From Phytohabitans houttuyneae (lineage in GTDB: Bacteria > Actinomycetota > Actinomycetes > Mycobacteriales > Micromonosporaceae), in assembly GCF_011764425.1 (NCBI RefSeq), contig NZ_BLPF01000004.1, positions 756,001 to 820,000 on the forward strand: DNA of 64,000 nt, written 5' to 3'. Shown here piece by piece: positions 20,492 through 32,400 of this stretch (position 1 is its first letter; each line of letters begins with the position of its first letter). The notes beneath the pieces are model-generated. The model made no database searches. It had not been told where the DNA came from and saw only the letters and a program-made list of their open reading frames with translations. Position numbers and translations under genes: made by a program.

Positions 20492-23400
20492 GAGCCGATC
20501 GCCGTCATCGGCATGGCCTGCCACTACCCCGGCGGTGTCCGCTCGCCCGAGGACCTGTGGCGGCTCGTCGTCGAGGGCGTCGACGCCGTCTCGGACCTTC
20601 CCGCCGACCGCGGGTGGGACGTGGACGCCATCTACGACCCGGACCCCGACCGGCCCGGCACCACCTACGCGCGCGAAGGCGGCTTCCTCGCCGGCGTCGC
20701 CGACTTCGACGCGGCTTTCTTCGGCATCTCGCCGCGCGAGGCGCTCGCCATGGACCCGCAGCAGCGGCTGCTGCTGGAGGCCGCGTGGGAGGCCGTGGAG
20801 AGCGCGGGCATCGACCCGACGGCGCTGCGCGGCACCGACACCGGCGCGTTCGTCGGTGCCGGCAACTCCAGCTACGTCACGCTGGTCGGCTCCGACGAGT
20901 CCGCCGAGGGGTACACGGTCACCGGCGCATCGGCCAGCGTCATCTCCGGCCGAGTCTCGTACCTGCTCGGCCTCGAAGGTCCCGCGGTCACAGTGGACAC
21001 CGCCTGCTCGGCGTCGCTCGTCGCGCTCCACCTCGCCGCGCAGGCGCTGCGCTCCGGGGAGTGCTCGCTCGCCTTCGCCGGCGGGATCGCGGTCATGGCG
21101 ACGCCCGCCGAGTTCGTCGAGTTTTCACGGCAGCGAGGGCTCGCGCCGGACGGGCGGTGCAAGCCGTTCGCCGACGCCGCGGACGGGGTCGGGTGGGGCG
21201 AGGGCGCCGGCGTGCTCCTGCTGGAGCGGCTCTCCGACGCCGAGCGCAACGGCCACCCGGTGCTCGCGCTGATCCGCGGCTCAGCCGTCAACCAGGACGG
21301 CGCGTCCAGCGGCCTCACCGCGCCGAACGGGCCCTCCCAGCAGCGGGTCATCCGCGCCGCCCTGGACAGCGCCCGCCTGACCGCCGACCAGGTCGACGTC
21401 GTCGAGGGGCACGGCACGGGTACCACGCTCGGCGACCCCATCGAGGCGCAGGCGCTGCTGGAGACGTACGGGCAGGGCCGCCAGCGTCCACTGTGGCTCG
21501 GCTCGGTCAAGTCGAACATCGGCCACACCCAAGCCGCCGCCGGCGCCGCCGGGGTCATCAAGATGATCCAGGCCATCCGGTACGGGCTGGTGCCGAAGAC
21601 CCTCCACGTCGACGCCCCTTCGGCACGGGTGGACTGGTCGGCCGGCGCCATCGCGCTCGCCACCGAGGCCGTCGCGTGGCCGGAGGTGGACCGGCCGCGG
21701 CGGGCTGGCGTGTCCTCGTTCGGCATCAGCGGCACGAACGCCCACGTGATCGTCGAGCAGGCACCAGCCTTGGCCGCGCCCGCCGAGCCAACGGCCCCGC
21801 CGGCCCTTGTGCCGTGGATCGTCTCGGCGCGGTCCGAGGCGGCGCTCGACGCCCAGGTCGCGCGGCTCGCCGGCCAGTCACCGGCCGACCGGTTGGACAT
21901 CGGCCACTCGCTCGCCACCGGCCGCGCGCTCATGCCGTACCGGGCCGTGCTGATCGCGTCCGAAGGCGGGGTGACCGAGGCGGCGCGCGGTGAGGCGATG
22001 CACGCACCGCTGGCGATGCTCTTTTCCGGCCAGGGCTCCCAGCGGCTCGGTATGGGCCGCGACCTGTACGGCCGGTTCCCCGCCTTCGCCGCCGCGCTGG
22101 ACGAGGTCCTGTCCCACCTCGACCCGGGCGTACGCGACGTGATGTGGGGCGCGGACCCCGGCGCGCTGGACGACACGGGGTGGGCGCAGCCGGCGCTGTT
22201 CGCCGTCGAGGTGGCGCTCTTCCGGCTCGTGTCCTCGTTCGGCGTCACACCGGACCACGTGGCGGGGCACTCGATCGGCGAGATCGCCGCCGCGCACGCC
22301 GCCGGTGTGCTGTCGCTCCCGGACGCCTGCCGGCTCGTATCGGCGCGGGCCTCGCTGATGCGGGCGCTGCCGGCCGGTGGCGCGATGGTCGCGCTGCAGG
22401 CCGCGGAGGCCGACGTGCTCCCGGTACTCACCGACGGTGTGTCGATCGCCGCCGTCAACGGCCCGGCCGCCGTGGTGATCGCCGGCGAGGAGGAGGCGGT
22501 ACTGGCGGTCGCCGGCCGGTTTGGCAAGTCGACCCGGCTGCGTGTTTCGCACGCCTTCCACTCGCCACTGATGGAGCCGATGCTGGCCCACTTCCGTGCG
22601 GCCATCGACGGGCTGGCCTTCGCGGCGCCGACGATCCCCGTGGTGGCGGCCGGCGACGTCACCGACCCTGAGTACTGGGTCAGGCACGTGCGCGACACCG
22701 TCCGGTTCGCCGACGCGCTCGCCGCGCTCGACGGCGCCACGTTCCTCGAGATCGGTCCGGACGCCGTGCTCTGCGCCCTCGCCGGCGGCGGCGTGCCCAC
22801 GCTGCGCAAGGACCACGACGAAGAGGCCAGCCTGCTCACCGCGCTGGCCCACCTGCACACCCGCGGCGTCGGCGTCGACTGGAGCCCGCTGGTGGCCGGC
22901 GGGCGGCGGGTGGAGCTGCCGACGTACCCGTTCCAGCGGCAGCGCTTCTGGCCCGAGGCGGAGCCGGTGCGGGAAGCGCAGGCGGACGGGGAGTTCTGGA
23001 GCCTTGTCGAGGAAACGCCGGACGCCGTCGCCTCGACGCTGGGCCTCGAACCCGGCACGGTCGCGCAGCTGCTGCCCGCGCTGCGCGCGTGGCGGAGCCG
23101 GCGCGGCCTCCACTCCGAAGTGGACGAGCGCCGCTACCGGGTCACGTGGACCCGGCTGCGCGAGCCGGCTCCGGCGGCGCTGGGCGGGACCTGGCTCGCT
23201 GTGGTACCGGCCGAGGAGCGGGAGTGGGCCGACACGGTCACCGCCGCGCTCGCCGGCCATGGCGCCGCGATTGTGGGCCTGACCGTCGACGCGGCGACCG
23301 ACCGCGCGTCCCTCGCCGAGTGGCTCACCACGCTCGCGGTCGAACACGGCCCGTTCGCCGGCGTCGTCTCCCTCCTCGGTGTCGAAGCGGACGGCCCTCT

Positions 23401-26400
23401 CGGCACGCTCGCCCTCGTACAGGCACTCGGCGACGCCGGGCTCGACGTTCCACTGTGGTGCCTCACGCGCGGGGCGGTCTCGACCGGTCGCGGTGACCGG
23501 CTGACCCGTCCGGCCCACGCGGCGGTATGGGGCCTGGGACGCACGGTCGCGCTCGAGCAGCCGGGCCGCTGGGGTGGTCTCGTCGACCTGCCGGACGCCG
23601 TCGACCGTCGCGTGGCGCAGCGGCTCGCCGCCGTCCTGTCCGGTGGGCACGACGACGAGGACCAGGTGGCCGTGCGGGCGTCGGGGACGTTCGGCCGGCG
23701 CCTCGTCCGGGCCGCGAAGGCCAGGCGGCCCGGCGGCACCTGGCGGGCGCGCGGGACGGTGCTGATCACCGGCGGCACCGGCGGCCTCGGCATGAGCGTG
23801 GCGCGCTGGGCGGCTGCGAACGGCGCCGCGCACCTGATCCTCGCCAGCCGGCGCGGTCCGACCGCACCGGGCGTCACCGAGCTGCGGGACGAGCTGGAGA
23901 CGGCCGGCGTCCGGGTCACGGCCGTGGCGTGCGACGTGGCGGACCGGGACGCGCTGGCCACGATCCTCAGTGGACACGAGATCAGCGCGGTCTTCCACGC
24001 GGCCGGGTACGCCGAGGCCGGTGCCGGGGTGGGCGAGCTGCCGCCGGACGACCTCGTGGCGATGATGCGTACCAAGGCCGCCTCTGCCTTGCACCTCCAC
24101 GAGCTCACGCGTGGCGCGGACCTGGACGCGTTCGTGCTCTTCTCATCCGTCGCCGCCGTCTGGGGCAGCGGCGGCCAGCCCGCCTACTCGGCCGCCAACG
24201 CCGTCCTCGACGCGCTGGCCGAGCACCGGCGGGCCGAAGGGCTGCCCGCGACGTCGGTGGCGTGGGGCGCGTGGGGCGAGGTCGGCATGACCGCCGAACG
24301 CTCGGAGAGCGACGCGCAGCTGCGCCGCCGCGGCGTGCTGCCGCTGCGGCCCGAGGTCGGCATCGCGGCCCTGCAGCGGGCACTCGAAGACGGCGAAGGC
24401 GTGCTGACCGTCGCCGACGTGGACTGGCACCGGTTCCTCCCGGTCTTCACCGCCGGCCGGCCCAGCCCGCTGCTGTCCGACCTCGCCGAGGCGCGCGCCC
24501 TGGCCGGCAGCGGCACGGTCACCGGTCCGGAGGCCGAGCGCCTCACCCGGCTCACCGGCGCCGAGCGGGAGCGGGTGCTGCTCGACCTGGTCCGCACCGA
24601 GGCGGCCGCGGTCCTCAAGCACGAGAGCGCCGACGATGTCCGTCCCGACCACGCGTTCCGCGAGCTGGGTTTCGACTCGCTCGCCGCGGTCGAGCTGCGC
24701 AACCGGCTGACCGCCGCGACAGGGCTGGAGCTGCCGACCACCCTCGTGTTCGACTACCCGACGCCGACCGTCCTTTCCGGACTGCTTTCCGCCCGGTTGT
24801 CCGGTGTGGACAGCGTGACGCAGACCTTGGTCAGCACATCCGGTGACGCCTCCGATCCGATCGCCATCGTGGGCATGAGCTGCCGCTTCCCGGGCGGTGC
24901 CGACTCCGTCGAAGAGCTGTGGCGGCTGGTGGTCGAAGGCCGCGACGGCATCTCACCGTTTCCGGCGGACCGGGGCTGGGATCTCAGCGCACTCTCCGGC
25001 GGCCGCAGCCACACCCGGCACGGCGGGTTTCTCGCCGACGCGAGCGGCTTCGACGCCGGGTTCTTCAAGATCTCACCGCGCGAGGCGGTGGCGATGGACC
25101 CGCAGCAGCGGCTGCTGCTCGAAGTCTCCTGGGAAGCGGTGGAGCGGGCCGGCATCGACCCTCTGTCGCTCAAGGGCAGCCCGACCGGCGTCTTCGTCGG
25201 CGCCTCCGCGCAGGGGTACGACACCGCGCTGGACGACGCGGCCGGCGACGCCGAAGGGTACGTCGTCACCGGCAGTGCGCAGTCCGTGACGTCCGGCCGG
25301 CTGTCGTACGTCATGGGGCTCGAAGGCCCCGCCGTCACCGTCGACACCGCATGCTCGTCGTCGCTGGTCGCGCTGCACCTGGCCGCGCAGTCGCTCCGCC
25401 ACGGGGAGTGCGACCTCGCGCTGGTCGGCGGCGTGACGGTGATGGCGACGCCGGCGGCCTTCGTGGAGTTCAGCAAGCAGGGCGGGGTCGCGGCGGACGG
25501 GCGCTGCAAGGCATTCTCGGACTCCGCGGACGGCACCGGCTGGTCCGAGGGGGTCGGTGTGCTCGTCGTCGAGCGCCTCTCCGACGCGGTCCGGCGCGGG
25601 CACCAGGTGCTCGCGGTGGTGCGCGGCTCGGCGGTCAACCAGGACGGCGCCTCCAACGGCCTCACCGCCCCGAACGGTCCGTCCCAGCAGCGGGTGATCC
25701 GCCAGGCGCTCGCCAACGCCGGACTTACGGCGTCCGATGTGGACCTTCTGGAGGCGCATGGCACCGGCACCGCGCTCGGCGACCCGATCGAGGCGCAGGC
25801 GGTGCTCGCGACGTACGGGCAGGGACGCGAGCGGCCGCTGCTGCTCGGCTCGATCAAGTCGAACATCGGGCACGCCCAGGCGGCCGCCGGGGTCGCCGGG
25901 GTCATCAAGGCGGTGGAGGCGGTCCGGGCCGGCGTGGCGCCGATGACCCTGCACGTGGCGGCGCCCTCGTCGCATGTGGACTGGTCGGCCGGTGCCGTCT
26001 CGCTCCTGACCTCGACCGTGCCGTGGCCGGACGTGGAGCGGCCCCGGCGGGCGGCGGTCTCGTCGTTCGGCATCAGCGGTACCAACGCGCACGTGATCCT
26101 GGAGCAGGCCTCGGCGCCCGAGCGGGTGGGCGAGCCCCCCGCCCCGCCGAGCGTGGCGGCGTGGCCGGTCGCGGCCGCTTCGGAGGCGGCGCTTGACGCC
26201 CAGGTCGCGCTGATCGGTGACCTGCCGCTCGCCGAGCGGCTGCACGTCGGGTACGCGCTCGCGACCGGCCGAGCGGCCCTGGAACGGCGGGCCGTGCTGC
26301 TCGCCACCGACGAGAGCGTGACCGAGGTCGCGCGCGGCGTTGCCCGCCCCGGCACGCTCGCGATGCTCTTCTCCGGGCAGGGCTCGCAGCGACTGGGTAT

Positions 26401-29400
26401 GGGCCGCGAGCTGTACGACAGGTACCCCGTCTTCGCGGCCGCCCTCGACGGCGCTTTCGCCCATCTCGACCCCGACCTCCGCGACGTGATGTGGGGCGGT
26501 GACGCCGCAAAACTCGACTCGACCGGCTGGGCCCAGCCCGCCCTGTTCGCCGTCGAGGTTGCCCTGTACCGGCTTGTCGAGTCGTGGGGCCTGCACGCCG
26601 ACCACCTGGCCGGCCACTCGATCGGCGAGGTGGCGGCCGCACACGTGGCCGGCGTGCTCTCGCTCGAAGACGCGGCCACGCTCGTCTCCGCGCGCGCCCG
26701 GCTCATGCAGGCGCTGCCGGCCGGCGGCGCGATGGTGGCCGTGCAGGCCGCCGAGGCGGACGTGCTGCCTCTTCTCACGGACGGCGTCTCGATCGCCGCC
26801 GTCAACTCGCCGACTTCGCTGGTGCTCGCCGGCGACGAAGACGCGGTGCTGGCGCTCGCCGGACGCTTCGACCGGACCACGCGGTTGCGGGTGTCGCATG
26901 CCTTCCACTCGCACCTGATGGATCCGATGCTCGCCAGTTTCCGCGCGGTGGTGTCGGCCCTCACCTTCGCGCCGCCGCGCATCCCGCTCGCCGCCTCCGG
27001 TGACGTCACGGACCCTGAGCACTGGGTCAGGCATGTCCGGGAGGCCGTCCGCTTCGGTGACGCGGTCGCCGCTCTCCGCGACGCCGGGGTCTCCGCATTC
27101 CTGGAGGTGGGGCCGGACGGGCCGCTCGCGGCGATGGCGCGCGAACAGCTGCCGGAAGGCGTGACCGTCGTCCCGCTGCTGCGCAAGGACCGGCCGGACG
27201 AGGTGTCCACGCTCACCGCCGCCGCGCGCCTGCACGTGGCCGGCCTCGACGTCGACTGGGCCGAGACGCTTTCCGGCCTCGGCGCCCACCGCTTCGACCT
27301 GCCCACCTACCCGTTCCAGCACGAGCGCTACTGGGCCGCCCCGTACCGGCCGCGACCGGGGTGGACCCGGTCGACGCCGAGTTCTGGTCCGCGGTCGAGC
27401 GCGCGGACATCGACTCGCTGGCGTCCACGCTGGAGCTGGACGGCGACACCGTCACGGCGATGGTGCCGGCGCTCTCGTCCTGGCGGCGCCGCCGGACCGC
27501 CGAGTCCACGCTGGACTCGTGGCGCTACGCCGAATCCTGGGCGCCCTTGACCGGCACCCCGTCGGGGAAGCCGGCCGGACGGTGGCTCGCCGTCGTTCCC
27601 GACGTGGCGGACGAGTGGGTATCCACGGTCGCCGCCGCTTTGGGCGCGACGGCCGTCACCGAGGCCGCCCTCGAAGTGGGTGAGTACGACGGCGTCGTCT
27701 CCCTGCTCGCTCCGGGCGCCGGTGGCGGGACGCAGGCCGCCGCTGCCACCACCGCCCGCCTGCTGCGCGCCCTGGGTGAGGCCGGCATCGAGGCTCCCCT
27801 GTGGGTGGTCACCCGCGGCGCGGTCGCCGTGGACGGCACAGACCCGGCGCTGAGCCCGGCGCAGGCGGCGGTCTGGGGCTCGGCCGGGTCGCGGCGATGG
27901 AGCAGCCCCGCCGCTGGGGCGGCCTGCTCGACCTGCCGGAAGCGCTTGACGACCTGGTGCTGAGCCACGCCGCGGGCGTCCTGTCCCGCCGTGACGGCGA
28001 GGACCAGGTCGCCGTCCGGGGTGGAGAGGCGTACGGCAGGCGACTCGTCCCGGCGCCGGCAGGCTCGGGTGGATGGACACCCTCCGGCACCGTGCTCGTC
28101 ACCGGCGGCACCGGGGCGCTGGGCCGCCAGGTGGCCCGGTGGCTCGCCGCCAACGGTGCCGAGCGGCTGCTGCTCACGAGCCGTCGTGGCCCCGAAGCGC
28201 CGGGAGCCTCCGACCTGCGCGACGAGCTTGCCGCCGCTGGTGTCGAGGTCACCGTCGCCGCGTGCGACGCCGCCGACCGGGACGCCATGGCGGCGCTCGT
28301 CGACGGCCACCGGCTGAGCGCGGTCGTACACACCGCCGGCAGCCTCGACGACGGCGTGCTCGACTCGCTCACGCCGGACCGGTTCGACGACGTGTTCCGG
28401 TCCAAGGTGGACAGCGCGCTCGTGCTGGACGAGCTGGCGCCGGACGCGGACGCGTTCATCCTGTTCTCCTCGACGGCGCACGCGATCGGCAACCCGGGCA
28501 GGCCAACTACGCGGCCGCCAACGCCGCCCTCGACGCCATAGCCGCCCGCCGCCGGGCCGCGGGCCGTGCCGCCACCGCCATCGCCTGGGGTGCCTGGGCC
28601 GGCGACGGCATGGCGAGCCGGGACGGCGTGGTCGAGTGGACCCGTTCCGGTGTCGCGCCGATGGATCCCGAGATGGCGCTCAGCGCGCTCGCCCGCGCAG
28701 CCGGGCAGCCCGAACCGGCGGTCGTGGTGGCCGACATCCGGCGCCCCTACCTGGTGGAGGCTCTCAACGCCGGCAGGCCGAGCCCACTGGTGGCAGAGCT
28801 GCCGGGCGCGGCAGCCGTCATCGCCGCCGCGCGGGACGCGTGGGCGGCCGCCGGGTCGGCGGGCGCGGAACTCCGCCAGCGGCTGTCGGGCCTGTCCGAG
28901 CAGGAGCGGACGGACGCCCTCATCGACCTGGTACGCGAGCGCGCCGCGGCCGTGCTCGGGTACGGCTCCGCCGCCGCACTCGACGTGGACAAGGCGTTCC
29001 GGGACCTGGGGTTCGACTCGCTCACCGCGGTCGAGCTGCGCAACCAGCTCGGCGCCGTCACGGCACTGACCCTGCCGCCCGCGCTGGTCTTCGACTTCCC
29101 GACGCCCCGCGCGCTCGCCGCGCACCTGCTCGGCGAGCTGACCGGCGAGTCAGGCGACCTGGTCGTCCCACGGGTCCGCACCATGGGCGAGACGGACGAG
29201 CCGATCGCGATCGTCGGCATGGCCTGCCGCTTTCCGGGCGGCGTCCGCTCACCGGAGGACCTGTGGCGCCTCGTCGACGAGGGCCGGGACGCCATCACCG
29301 GGTTTCCGACCGACCGCGGCTGGGACCTCGCCATCCAGAGCGACACCCACGAGGGCGGCTTCCTCGATGGCGTCGCCGACTTCGACGCCGCGTTCTTCGG

Positions 29401-32400
29401 CATCTCCCCGCGCGAAGCGGTCTCCATGGACCCGCAGCAGCGGCTGCTGCTGGAGACCGCGTGGGAGGCGTTCGAGTCGGCCGGCCTGGACCCGGCCACA
29501 CTGCGGGCCAGCCAGACCGGCGTCTTCGTCGGCACGAACGGGCAGGACTACGCGGGGCTGCTCATCAACTCGAAGGAGGGTGACAGCGGCCACGCGGCGA
29601 CAGGTCTCGCGGCGAGCGTGATCGCTGGGCGGCTGGCGTACACGTACGGTCTCGAAGGACCGGCGATGACCGTCGACACCGCCTGCTCGTCCTCGCTCGT
29701 CGCGCTGCACCTGGCCGCCGAGTCGCTGCGGCGGGGCGAGTGCGACCTGGCGCTGGCCGGCGGCGTGACAGTGATGACGACCTCGGACGCCTTCGTGGAG
29801 CTGAGCCGGCAGGGTGCGCTGTCACCGGACGGCCGGTGCAAGGCCTTCGGCGCGGGCGCGGACGGCACCGGCTTCGCCGAGGGCGCGGGGTTGCTGCTGG
29901 TGGAGCGGCTCGCGGACGCCGAGCGGCACGGCCACCGGGTGCTCGCGGTGCTGCGCGGCTCGGCGGTCAACCAGGACGGTGCCTCCAACGGCCTCTCCGC
30001 ACCCAACGGCCGCGCGCAGCAGCGGGTCACCCGGCAGGCATTGGCCAACGCCGGCCTGTCGCCGTCCGATGTGGACGCTGTCGAGGCGCACGGCACGGGT
30101 ACCAAGCTCGGCGACCCGATCGAGGCCCAGGCGCTGCTCGCCTCGTACGGGCAGGAGCGCGAGCGCCCGCTGTGGCTCGGCTCGGTCAAGTCGAACATCG
30201 GCCACACCCAGGCAGCGGCCGGCGTCGCCAGCGTCATCAAAATGGTCGAGGCGATGCGGCACGGTGTACTGCCGAGAACGCTGCACGCGGAAACACCCAC
30301 GTCGCATGTGGACTGGGCGACCGGAGCGGTCCGGCCACTCGTCGAGCGGATCGACTGGCCCGAGACGGGACGGCCACGCCGGGTGGGCGTGTCGTCGTTC
30401 GGGATCAGCGGCACCAACGTGCACGCGATCCTGGAGCAGGCGCCGTCGCGCCCCGAAAAGCCGGTCATCGCCGAGCCGACGCCAGCCGTCCTTCCGTACC
30501 TCCTGGCCGGCAGGACCCCGGCGGCCCTCCGGGGACAGGCGGCGGCCCTGGCCGACCACCTGGATGGCCACCCCGAGCTGCCGCCGGCGGCGGTCGGGCA
30601 CGCGCTGGCGACCACCCGTGCCGCCTTCGACCACCGCGCGGTCGTCGTCGGCACCGGCACCGACCAGCTGCGCGAACGACTGCGCGCGCTGGCCGCCGGT
30701 GAACGGCCGGCGGGCGTGGCGACCGGCGTGGCCCGGCCCCTCGGCAAGGTGGCGTTCGTCTTCCCCGGCCAGGGTTCGCAATGGGCCGGCATGGCCGTGG
30801 ACCTGCTGGACAGCGCCCCGACCTTCCGGGAGCACGTCGCGCGCTGCGAGCGGGCGCTCGCGCCACACCTGGACTGGAAGGTCACCGACGTGCTGCGCGG
30901 CGTGCCGGGCGCCCCGTCGATCGACGAGGTCGACATCGTGCAGCCGGTGCTCTTCACCGTCATGGTCTCGCTCGCCGCACTGTGGCAGAGCTACGGCGTA
31001 CGGCCGGACGCGGTCGTCGGCACGAGCCAGGGCGAGATCGCCGCCGCGTACGTGGCCGGCGCGCTGTCTCTTGAGGACGCCGCGCTCGTCGTCGCCCGCC
31101 GCAGCCGCGTGCTCGGCGCCGAGCTTGTCGGCATGGGTGCGCTCGCGTCGCTGGCGCTGCCGGTCGAGGCGGCGCGGGAACGGATCAGCCGGTGGAACGG
31201 CCGGCTCAGCATCGGCGGCGTGAACGCGCCCGCGCTCGTCACCGTCGCCGGCGACCACGAGGCGCTGGCCGAGCTGGGTGCCGAGTGCGAGGCGGAGGGC
31301 ATCCGCATGCGGGTCGTCGCCGCCTCGGTCGCCACGCACTGCGCCGACGTCGACGCGCTCCGGCCGCGGCTGCTGGAGGTGCTCGCCGGCCTCAACCCGC
31401 GCGAGCCAGAGGTGCCGATCTTCTCGACGGTCACCGGCGAGCGCCTGGCACCTGGCGAGCTTGTCGACACCGAGTACTGGTACGTCAACACGCGCAAGCC
31501 CGTCCTCTTCGGACAGGTCACGGAACGGCTGCTGGAGTACGGCTGCGACACGTTCCTGGAGATAAGCCCGCACCCGGTGCTCTCGCTCGCCATCGACGGC
31601 ACCGCCGCGGCCGCCGGCACCGAGGCGGCCGTGCTCGGTACGCTGCGGCGTGGTGAGGGCGGCCTCGAACGATTCCTCACCTCGGTGGGCGAGGCATACA
31701 CGCGCGGCATCCCCATCGACTGGTCGGTGGCGCTGCCCGCCACGGTGCCGGTGAGCCTTCCCACCTACGCCTTCCAGCGTGAGCGGTACTGGCCGGTGCC
31801 GAACCCCGTCGCGCCGGGCGGTGACCCGCTGGACCAGGAGTTCTGGGGAGCCGTCGAGAGCGAGGACGTGGAGACGCTCGCCCCCCGGCTCGACGTGCCG
31901 GTCGAGTCGCTGGCCGCCGTGGTACCCGCGCTGCTTTCCTGGCGCCGCCACCGCCGCGACGAGTCCACCGTGGAGTCGTGGCGCTACCGGGTCGCCTGGC
32001 GGCCGATCCCGGCACTGGGAGCGGGCGCGCTCACCGGCACGTGGCTGCTCGTCACCGCCGCCGGCCACCTCGCCGCCGATGTGGCGGAGGCGCTGGAGTC
32101 GGCGGGCGCGGACGTACACCACCTGGTCCTGGACGAGTCCTGCGTGGACCGTGCGGTGCTGGCGGACCGGCTCAGCGACCTCGGCCCGGTCGCCGGCATC
32201 GTCTCGGCCGCCGCGGCCGCCGAGGAGCCGTGTGCTGCCCACCCGGCACTCGCGCTCGGCCTCGCTCTCAACCTGGCGCTCCTGCAGGCCCTGGGCGACG
32301 CGGGCGTGGACGCACCACTGTGGTTCGTCACCCGGGGCGCGGTCGCCGCCGGTCCCGCCGACCGCGTGCCGCACCCGCTGCAGGCGCAGGTGCTCGGGCT

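Larger units (their letters stand above)
24854..29140 (+). other. PKS module 6: KS-AT(malonyl)-KR(B)-ACP
   Basis: KS 24854-26106, TACSSSL with Cys 25352. AT 26357-27320: GHSIGEV and HAFHSHLM, malonyl. KR structural half begins [19 protein letters not shown] near 27382. KR catalytic ~28084-28610 has SLDDG (B-type, D-hydroxyl expected) and [13 protein letters not shown] ~28910-29140 with LGFDSL. Three of the eight apparent single-base losses fall in this module (27339-27342, 27875-27878, 28496-28498). Homology continues on both sides of each, so the domain is taken as intact. Confidence 0.9.

Noticed and set aside
30749-31790. AT7 as a dead domain because GHSxG is changed
   Set aside because: The nucleophilic Ser, the Gly after Gln, the substrate Arg (VARRSR) and the His of the second motif remain, so altered function fits better than loss.
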